From positions 649,761 to 713,760 of the forward strand of contig CAMDCN010000001.1 of the NCBI GenBank assembly GCA_945890485.1: a stretch of 64,000 bases of DNA, read 5' to 3'. The notes under the pieces were generated by a model that was not told the DNA's origin, did no database searches, and saw only the letters and a program-made list of their open reading frames with translations. The stretch is from Candidatus Sulfopaludibacter sp. SbA3. Lineage in GTDB: Bacteria; Acidobacteriota; Terriglobia; Bryobacterales; Bryobacteraceae. Shown here piece by piece: positions 19,279-26,603 of the stretch. The translations under genes were made by a program, and so were the position numbers. The first letter of the stretch is position 1, and the number at the start of each line of letters is the position of its first letter.

Positions 19279-22232
19279 CGCGGCGGGAGTGGCTGGCGCT
19301 GTCGGTGCTGGCTCCGCTGGCGCGGGCCGAAGAGGCGGTCTACAAGAACAACCCGCCGTACTTTGCCTATACCGAGTTGATTGCGGGAGGGCACGACGAG
19401 TTTGGAGATGACCCCGTGATGCCGATGCCGGCGGCGCGGCGGGACGGGCGGTTCGCTGATGTGACCGGGACCGTGCTGCGGGATGAGCAGTTGGAGCGCG
19501 GCATTCCGTACTGGATTGCGCGGATGGACGCGGCGAGCGGCATCGACATTTATGGGAACAACGGGATAGCCGTGGGGGACATAGACGGGGACGGGCGAGA
19601 CGAGATCTATGTCTGTCAGTCGGCAGGTCTGCCGAACCGTTTGCTGGGGTGGAAAGAGGGCCGGCTGGAAGCGCGGACTGCGGGCGTGGAGCTGCTGGAC
19701 GATACTTCGTCGGCCTTGTTTCTGGATGTGCGGAATGTGGGGCGGCAGGACCTGATCGTGCTGCGGGGGGCGGGGCCGTTGCTGTACTTGAACGATGGGG
19801 CGGGGCGGTTTACGCTGGCCCCGGACGCGTTCCGGTTTGCAAAGCCGCCGCAAGGCGGATTTACGGGGATGGCGGCGGCAGACTATGACCGCGACGGGAA
19901 ATTGGACCTGTATCTTTGCACGTACAGCTTCTTTCAGAGCGAGGCGCAATTCCGGTACCCAGTGCCCTACTTCGATGCACAGAACGGTCCGGCGAACTTT
20001 CTATTCCGGAACCGGCTGAACACGGACGGTTCGGGGCACTTCGAGGATGTGACGCAGGCGAGCGGCATCGACGAGAACAACAACCGCTACAGCTTTGCAC
20101 CAGCTTGGGCGGACGTGGACGGGTCGGGTTGGCCGAGCTTGTACGTCGCCAATGACTTTGGGCGGAACAACTTCTACCGGAACGAGGGCGGTAAGTTCCG
20201 GGACGTGGCGGCAGCGGCTGGCATTGAGGATATCGGGCCGGGGATGAGCGCTTGCTGGTTTGACGAGAGCGGGACGGGGCGGCCGGACTTGTACGTGGCG
20301 AATATGTGGACGGCGGCGGGGCAGAAGGTGGTGCGCCATCCGAAGTTTCCATATCCGTTTGACGGCAAGTGGGATGGGCATACGCGGGGGAATAGCTTCT
20401 ATCGGAATCGGGGCGGGGGACAGTTTGGGGCGGAGGAGTTGGGGATTGCGATGGGTCGTTGGGGTTGGTCGGCGGATGCGGCGGACTTCGACAACGATGG
20501 GCAGGCGGAGTTGTTCCTGACTTGCGGGATGATGACGGGGCCGAAGCAGCCGGATTTAATGGGTTTCTTTTGGCGGCAGGTGGTGGCGAAGACTCCGGCG
20601 ACGGCCGTGGCGTCGGGGCCGTATGAGAACGGGTGGAACGCGATCAACCAGTTCATCCGCGAAGGGTATAGCTGGAACGGGAACGAGCCCAATGTGTTCT
20701 ATGTTAAAGACGGGGCGAAGTACCGGGATGCTTCGGCGGAGTCGGGGTTGGCGTATGCAGGGGATGCACGCGCTTTTGCGGTTACGGATATTGACGGCGA
20801 TGGGTGTTTGGATCTGGTGGTGAAGAACCGGCTGGCGCCACAGGTGCGGGTGTTTCAAAACCGGGTGGGACAGGGGCGGCGGCGCATGGCATTCCGGTTG
20901 ACGGGAACGCGGTCGAATCGGGATGCGATTGGGGCGCGGGTAACGGTGGCGGGGCGGGCGAAATGGGTGACGGCGGGTTCAGGGTATTTGTCGCAGCATA
21001 CGAAGACGGTGTACTTCGGGTTGGGGGAAAACAAGGCGGCGACGGCGACGATTGTGTGGCCGAGCGGAGTGGAGCAGAAGTTAGGGGAATTGGCTGCGGG
21101 CGCGTTGTACGAGGTGACGGAGGGGGCGGCGCCGGTAGGGAAGCCGTTCCGGGCGGTGACGCCGATGGAGGCTCGGGAGGCGCCGGGGGACAATACGCCG
21201 CGGCTGCAGGACACGTGGCTGTTGGACCCGGTACCGTTGCCGGAACCGCAGAAGGGTCCGGGGTTGTTCACGTTGACGGAGGCGACGGGGGACCGGTTGG
21301 CTACGTTTACGTTGTTCCGGCGATATCTTTTCGAGTACCGGGCCCCGTTGGAGTTGCCACTGTCGCTGCTGCTGAACGAGGACGGGCACGCGGTGAAGAT
21401 CTACGCGAAGCCTCCGGGAAAGGCGCAGGTGGCCGCTGATTTGGCGGCGGCGCGGCCGAGCGGCCGGGGGCGGCGGGACTATTTTAAGTTGGGCGCTTCC
21501 CTGCTCTGGTGCGGGTATCCGGAACAGGCGTTGCCGTACCTGGAGGCCGTATTGCGCCAGCAGCCGGGGAACGTGCGGACGTTGACGCTGGTGGCGCAGG
21601 TCCACCGGGAGGCGGGACGGTTGGAGAAGGCGGCGGGGTTCTTGGACGAGGCGTTGCGGGTGGACCCAGGTTCGGCGGAGGCGTGGAATGAGATGGGCGG
21701 GGTGGCGATGGCGCGGAACGACCATGCCGCAGCGCTGCAACACTTCGAGCAGGCGCTGGCGGCGAAGAGCGGCTTGCCGTATGTCTTGCTGAACGCGGGG
21801 CAGGCTTGTGACAAGTTGGGGAGATTGGCCGAGGCGGCGCAGTATTTTCAAAAGGCGTTGGCGCTTGAGCCGGGGAACGCCGATGCCCATCAGGGCCTGG
21901 GACTCACTTTTGCGAAACGAAGCCAAGCTGCGGAGGCGGAGAGGCATTTGCGGGAGGCGGTGCGGCTGCGGCCGTCGCTTTCGACGGCTTGGAACAATTT
22001 AGGGGTGCTTCACTTGCAGCAAGGCGAGGCGGCGAAGGCGATTCAGGCTTTTGAACAGGGGATCGTGCAGGCCCCGGGAGATGAGATGCTTTATTTGAAT
22101 CTTGGCAGGGTGTATGTACAGATGAAGCGCGTGGCCGAGGCGCGTACGACGATGGAACGGCTGTTGCGGGCCAAACCGGATAGCCGGGTGGCGCGGAAGG
22201 CCTTGGAGGATCTTGCGAATGCTCAACCGTAG
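19275..22232 (+). CDS. FG-GAP/VCBS-ASPIC/UnbV protein fused to C-terminal TPR array
   Basis: Tat-like N-terminus MTRREWLALSVLAPLARA; DIDGDGRDE, DYDRDGKLD, DFDNDGQAE; ASPIC segment FRLTGTRSNRDAIGARVTVAG; TPRs from about aa 745 onward. Confidence 0.88.
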   Translation: MTRREWLALSVLAPLARAEEAVYKNNPPYFAYTELIAGGHDEFGDDPVMPMPAARRDGRFADVTGTVLRDEQLERGIPYWIARMDAASGIDIYGNNGIAVGDIDGDGRDEIYVCQSAGLPNRLLGWKEGRLEARTAGVELLDDTSSALFLDVRNVGRQDLIVLRGAGPLLYLNDGAGRFTLAPDAFRFAKPPQGGFTGMAAADYDRDGKLDLYLCTYSFFQSEAQFRYPVPYFDAQNGPANFLFRNRLNTDGSGHFEDVTQASGIDENNNRYSFAPAWADVDGSGWPSLYVANDFGRNNFYRNEGGKFRDVAAAAGIEDIGPGMSACWFDESGTGRPDLYVANMWTAAGQKVVRHPKFPYPFDGKWDGHTRGNSFYRNRGGGQFGAEELGIAMGRWGWSADAADFDNDGQAELFLTCGMMTGPKQPDLMGFFWRQVVAKTPATAVASGPYENGWNAINQFIREGYSWNGNEPNVFYVKDGAKYRDASAESGLAYAGDARAFAVTDIDGDGCLDLVVKNRLAPQVRVFQNRVGQGRRRMAFRLTGTRSNRDAIGARVTVAGRAKWVTAGSGYLSQHTKTVYFGLGENKAATATIVWPSGVEQKLGELAAGALYEVTEGAAPVGKPFRAVTPMEAREAPGDNTPRLQDTWLLDPVPLPEPQKGPGLFTLTEATGDRLATFTLFRRYLFEYRAPLELPLSLLLNEDGHAVKIYAKPPGKAQVAADLAAARPSGRGRRDYFKLGASLLWCGYPEQALPYLEAVLRQQPGNVRTLTLVAQVHREAGRLEKAAGFLDEALRVDPGSAEAWNEMGGVAMARNDHAAALQHFEQALAAKSGLPYVLLNAGQACDKLGRLAEAAQYFQKALALEPGNADAHQGLGLTFAKRSQAAEAERHLREAVRLRPSLSTAWNNLGVLHLQQGEAAKAIQAFEQGIVQAPGDEMLYLNLGRVYVQMKRVAEARTTMERLLRAKPDSRVARKALEDLANAQP

Positions 22233-22893
22233 AAGTTTGTTGGCGCTGGGAGCGGCGTCGGCCTCGGCGCAGAAACCGAAGCTGCTTCTGCCTTCGGATG
22301 TGCCGGATGAGCATCACCTTAAATTGATGTGGTATAGCCCGGTGGCTCCGATCAATCAGCAGACTTGGCGCTTACAGATGAAGGGCCTGGTCGAGAAGCC
22401 GCTGGCGTTGCCGCTCGCGCAACTGCGGGCGTTGCCGCAGCAGACACAATCGACGCGGATGAAGTGCGTGCAGTGCTGGTCGGCGCGGGCAAGTTGGTCG
22501 GGGTTCCGGTTTCAACAACTGTTGGATTTAGCGAAGCCGACGAAGAGGGCAAAGGCGGTGCGGGTGGATTGCGCGGATAAGTGGTATGAGTATTTCACCT
22601 TGGCCGACTTGCTGCAGCCGAATGTGATGTTTGTGTTGGACCTGGCGGGGAAGCCGCTGCCGGACAAGCACGGGGCGCCGGTACGGCTGCTGGATCCGTC
22701 GCGGTATGGATATAAGTCGGCGAAGCTGATTACTTCGATTACTTTCGTGGAGGAGGGCAAGGGGAGCATGGCTTGCGATATTGGACCGTATTACTCGCCG
22801 GATGGGCGCATTCTGGCGGGATACGATACACCGTTGGACTTAGGCGGGAAGACCAAGCGGAAGATTGCGGGCGGCGAGATTACCGATTACTAA
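22219..22893 (+). CDS. Molybdopterin-dependent oxidoreductase, sulfite-oxidase/YedY-like
   Basis: MLNRRSLLALGAASASAQ signal; WRLQMKGLVEKPLALPLAQLRALPQ, MKCVQCWS, NVMFVLDLAGKPLPDKHGAPVRLLDPSRYGYKSAKLITSITFVE. Confidence 0.82.
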   Translation: MLNRRSLLALGAASASAQKPKLLLPSDVPDEHHLKLMWYSPVAPINQQTWRLQMKGLVEKPLALPLAQLRALPQQTQSTRMKCVQCWSARASWSGFRFQQLLDLAKPTKRAKAVRVDCADKWYEYFTLADLLQPNVMFVLDLAGKPLPDKHGAPVRLLDPSRYGYKSAKLITSITFVEEGKGSMACDIGPYYSPDGRILAGYDTPLDLGGKTKRKIAGGEITDY

Positions 22894-22897
22894 CCCA

Positions 22898-24055
22898 ATG
22901 ATTACTAGAGACTTTCTGAAGCTGGCCGGACTGTCAATTGCGCAGAGGATTCTGCCGCCGGGATTGCTGCATCTGTGGTCGCAAGCGGCGGAGGCGCAGG
23001 CCAAGGGGCGGAAGGTGATTCTGGTTACCTTCGGGGGCGGCGTACGGACAGCGGAGACGTTTTCGCCGGCGGGCCTGCGGAACATTCCACGGCTGGCGCG
23101 GTTGCAGGGAGAGGGCTATTTCTTTCAGGATTGCGTGAACCAGGGGGTGCTTTCGCACTTCAACTCAACGGCGAGCATTGTGACGGGGAACTGGCAGCGG
23201 GTGGACGATTTTGGGTTTGAGGCGCCGGCGTCGGCGACGCTGTTTGAGCAATATCGGAAGGCGAGCAAGGCGGGGCCGTTGGATGCCTGGGTGATTGCGA
23301 CGAATAAGAGTTTTGCCTCCATGGGGGCGAGTTCGCAGCGGGAGTTCGGGCTGCCGCACGGGGCAAACGTGGTGCTGCCGAAGCAGTTGCTGCTGGACGC
23401 GGTGAACGACATTGTGAAGAGGCCGCGCGGGGGCGACGTGGCGGATCGGGACGCGGTACACCGGCGGCTGGAGACGATACTGCAGGAAGGGTACGAAGGG
23501 GTGGGGTGGACGATTTTCAAGGGCGGCCGGCAGATGGATCAGCATGTGCGGACGACTTTGACGCGGGCGCTGGGGGAGTTCATCAATGGGCCGGAGGCGC
23601 CGACTTCGGGCGATGAGCTGACTTTCTTTATCACACGTGAGGTGATGCGGGAGTTTGCTCCGCGGTTGTTACTCGTGAATTTTTGGGATATGGACGTGGC
23701 GCATTGGGGGAGTTACTCGCTGTATTTACAGGCGATTACAAAGACGGACCGGCTGACGGGGATGCTGTGGGACGAGGTGCAGGCGAACCCGAAGTACAAA
23801 GACCAGACGACGGTTTTGATATTACCGGAACTGGGTCGGGACGGCGATGTGAACACGGCGAATGGCTTCTTGAACCACCGGTCCGGTGACCCGAGCTGCC
23901 GGAATACGTGGCTGCTGGCGTTGGGCGCGGGGGTGAAGAAGGGGGCGACGGATAAGCCGATCCGGCATATCGATGTGGCCGCGACGGCGGCGGCGCTGCT
24001 GGGCGTAAAGGCGGAGGGGATGACGGGCGTGGCGGCACCCGAGATCCTAGTCTGA
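22898..24055 (+). CDS. Alkaline-phosphatase/sulfatase-superfamily protein (DUF1501-like), secreted
   Basis: MITRDFLKLAGLSIAQRILPPGLLHLW leader; ILVTFGGGVRTAETF, LVNFWDMDVAHWGSYSLY, TVLILPELGRDGDVN, RHIDVAATAAALLGV. Confidence 0.7.
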   Translation: MITRDFLKLAGLSIAQRILPPGLLHLWSQAAEAQAKGRKVILVTFGGGVRTAETFSPAGLRNIPRLARLQGEGYFFQDCVNQGVLSHFNSTASIVTGNWQRVDDFGFEAPASATLFEQYRKASKAGPLDAWVIATNKSFASMGASSQREFGLPHGANVVLPKQLLLDAVNDIVKRPRGGDVADRDAVHRRLETILQEGYEGVGWTIFKGGRQMDQHVRTTLTRALGEFINGPEAPTSGDELTFFITREVMREFAPRLLLVNFWDMDVAHWGSYSLYLQAITKTDRLTGMLWDEVQANPKYKDQTTVLILPELGRDGDVNTANGFLNHRSGDPSCRNTWLLALGAGVKKGATDKPIRHIDVAATAAALLGVKAEGMTGVAAPEILV

Positions 24056-25245
24056 TGCCTTCCCCGCCCCGTTTCGATTTCGACCATGTGCCCGTGACGT
24101 TTGCGGCCTATTTTGTGGAGCAGTTGCGGGGATGGGATAGGCTGTTTCCGGCTGAGCAGGAGTATTTTGTGCGGCTGGGCGCGCACTTGGAGAAGGCCCC
24201 GGCGGCGCTTTTTGCCGGCCTCGCGGCATTGGAGCCGCGGATGGGCGTGACGGCGAAGACGTGGCCGCGGGGACGGTTCACGCTGGAGCAGGTGGACTTT
24301 TTGAACCGGAATCCGCTGTATCCGGAGTGGCGGCGGGAGATCACAGCGATTTTCGATGCGATCAGCCCGGCGCTGGATGCGGCCGTGAAGGGGCGGCCAC
24401 GGCTGGTAATCGTGCTGGGTCCGGCCGACTTGCCCGTGGGGCCTGACCGGATGTGGACGAGGCTGCCGAAGGGGCGGCGCGTATCGCTGACCGTACCGGA
24501 GGATCTGGCGCAGTATGTGCCGCTGCTGTTGACGGGACGAGGGACGCCGGACCTGACCGCAAGCCTGCCGGACCTATGCGCGGCGGCGCGGGGGCCGCAC
24601 TCGGCTTGGACGGTCGAGACGGCAGGGGCGCTGTTGGCATGTTCGGCAAGGTCGACGCGGTTGAGCTACGACAAGCTGCTGGCCTATCGGCAACGGCTGA
24701 TGGGCGAGGTGCAGAAGATTGCGGAGCAGGGGGAGGTAAAGGGGCCCCGGCAACTCGGCGAAAAGTTGAAGACGTTACAGCCGAAAGACGCGGAGTACGC
24801 CGCAGATCCGCTGATGGCGGAGTTTACCCGGGCGACGCTGCTGGCCGGGAACGGGACGCTGCTCGTGAACAACACGTTTGTGGAGTGGGCAAGCGTGCAG
24901 GCGTTGCGCCGGGCGAAACCATCGTGTTTGGTGGCGAGTTTTGGGATTCGGAACAAGGTGAAGCCGTTCAGCAGCTTGTTGATTTTCACGGATCAGGACC
25001 AGGCGACGGCGATTCCGACGCAGGCGGATATGCTGGGGTCGTATGTGGATCTGGAGATTTTTTATCAGTACGTTTGGCAAGAGGCGGGTAAGTACGTCGA
25101 GTACCGGAACAACACGGCGTATCTGTTCGTGGCCGAGGGGATGGACGAATTGATGGTGATTGCGCCGCCGGATTTTGCGTTGCCAGCGGGCACGCTTCGC
25201 TTGGAGGCGGTACACCGGGCGTGCCGGGAGTGGCTCGGGGTTTAG
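24055..25245 (+). CDS. Hypothetical protein of unknown family
   Basis: Uninterrupted 396-aa ORF whose start overlaps the stop of the preceding gene; same strand and codon style; no recognised domain. Confidence 0.72.
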   Translation: MPSPPRFDFDHVPVTFAAYFVEQLRGWDRLFPAEQEYFVRLGAHLEKAPAALFAGLAALEPRMGVTAKTWPRGRFTLEQVDFLNRNPLYPEWRREITAIFDAISPALDAAVKGRPRLVIVLGPADLPVGPDRMWTRLPKGRRVSLTVPEDLAQYVPLLLTGRGTPDLTASLPDLCAAARGPHSAWTVETAGALLACSARSTRLSYDKLLAYRQRLMGEVQKIAEQGEVKGPRQLGEKLKTLQPKDAEYAADPLMAEFTRATLLAGNGTLLVNNTFVEWASVQALRRAKPSCLVASFGIRNKVKPFSSLLIFTDQDQATAIPTQADMLGSYVDLEIFYQYVWQEAGKYVEYRNNTAYLFVAEGMDELMVIAPPDFALPAGTLRLEAVHRACREWLGV

Positions 25246-25315
25246 GACGGGAGAGGCGAGTCCGTTTGGGGATTACCCGGACGGGGTAGGCCATGCCAAA
25301 CACCGCGAGAATCGT

Positions 25316-25321
25316 TATAAT
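25316..25321 (+). promoter_or_regulatory. Possible -10 box upstream of the 25336 cassette
   Basis: Perfect TATAAT in an otherwise GC-rich gap, 15 nt before the ATG at 25336. No clear -35 was identified. Confidence 0.35.
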
Positions 25322-25335
25322 TTTTTCTTCCCAGT

Positions 25336-26217
25336 ATGATTCCTGCGTCCGGCGGCTCATCAGAAGACGATGGCATTGACCTGCCTTTTGACCCAGAAAC
25401 TGACGTTTTCTGGTTCTATGTTGCCGAGTGCGAGGTAAAGGCGTGTACCGCCGAGTTTTACCTGAACGATATTGCGCTCATCCGGAATAGCCCGGATGGC
25501 GGCTACTATCACGCGCAGCCGGTGAACCAATACATCCTGGACGGCACGAACGAACTGGCCATGATCATCGAGCCCGGGCCGCAGCCTTCGCTGGCGCGGA
25601 GCGGACCGCCGGAGGGCCGGCGGGAGATGGAGGTTCCGCTGACGGATCCGCGGTCGGCGACCTTGCGTCTGTGCCGGTATCCCTACGGGGCCGTGGTGGG
25701 CGGGCCGGAGCGCCAATTGATTCAGGAACTGCGGTGGCCGCAGGCGGAGCATGAGGAGCCGCATCTGTATCCGCTGCCGGTGCGGGTGGAGTTCGAACGG
25801 GCGACCGGGACGGGACCTTGGAGTTGGGAGGCGGCGGCCAAATTGACGCTGGATGCCGGGACACGGGCGGAGATCGAGAGCCTACTGAACCGGCTGTGGG
25901 CGTCATTGGCGCAAGGCGATCCGGCGCTGTTTCTGGAGGTGGCCGCGCCGCGGTTCGACGATTTGGCGGAGGCGTTTGAGGATCCGCCGTACAAGAAACG
26001 GAATGCGTTCCGGCGTCTGGAGGCGGAGATTCAGGGGCTGCAGCCGCTGGATCCGGACACGTTCGACCTGCGGTTGGCGGCGGGGGGACGGATGGTGGAG
26101 TGCCTGCAGAAAGACTGGCAGCCGGTGTTGCGGGGCGCGCCGGACGAGGCCGGCAACGAGGACCATTACGACATGTTTCTGGCCCGGCTGGAAGGAGAGT
26201 GGCGAATCGTCCGGTAG
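25336..26217 (+). CDS. Hypothetical protein, first gene of three-gene cassette
   Basis: 293 aa, acidic, no signal peptide; FYLNDIALIRNSPDGGYYHAQPVNQYILDGTNELAMIIEPG reads as a beta-rich domain. Ends 5 bp before the next gene. Confidence 0.75.
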   Translation: MIPASGGSSEDDGIDLPFDPETDVFWFYVAECEVKACTAEFYLNDIALIRNSPDGGYYHAQPVNQYILDGTNELAMIIEPGPQPSLARSGPPEGRREMEVPLTDPRSATLRLCRYPYGAVVGGPERQLIQELRWPQAEHEEPHLYPLPVRVEFERATGTGPWSWEAAAKLTLDAGTRAEIESLLNRLWASLAQGDPALFLEVAAPRFDDLAEAFEDPPYKKRNAFRRLEAEIQGLQPLDPDTFDLRLAAGGRMVECLQKDWQPVLRGAPDEAGNEDHYDMFLARLEGEWRIVR

Positions 26218-26222
26218 CGTAT

Positions 26223-26603
26223 ATGGCAATCAAGTTATTCAGCTTGCGACCAGAGCAGATGCGGGTGTTGTCCTTTGCCATGAAAGCGGCCGACGAGGCC
26301 CGGCTGGTGGATCATTGTTACGAGGAGTACCCCGACGTATGTGAGGAGCTGGGAGAGCCTGAGGTGGAACGGTTGGTCCGTTTCGCGATCGCCAAAGCGG
26401 CGGAGAACGGGTTCGATACTTACTCCGAGGTTATGATTTTCGCCGAGTTAGTGGTGGGCTACGGCGAAGATTTTGAAGAGACGCAGCCGTGGGCGCGGCT
26501 GATCTGGGAAGCGAACCTGCCACCGGACAGGAAGCTGGCGTCGTTGGCGGCGGCGGCGTCTGAAGAGAAGATTCGATCCATAACGGAAGACCCCGATGCC
26601 TAG
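26223..26603 (+). CDS. Small accessory protein resembling those next to T6SS/contractile-injection effector genes
   Basis: MAIKLFSLRPEQMRVLSFAMKAADEARLVDHCYEEYPDVCEELGE...AENGFDTYSEVMIFAELVVGYGEDFEETQPWARLIWE. The 'xYGxxxxxxxxxFxxLxxxxGxxFxxxPWAxxI' pattern is recalled from T6SS-linked small proteins. ATG at 26223. Confidence 0.7.
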   Translation: MAIKLFSLRPEQMRVLSFAMKAADEARLVDHCYEEYPDVCEELGEPEVERLVRFAIAKAAENGFDTYSEVMIFAELVVGYGEDFEETQPWARLIWEANLPPDRKLASLAAAASEEKIRSITEDPDA

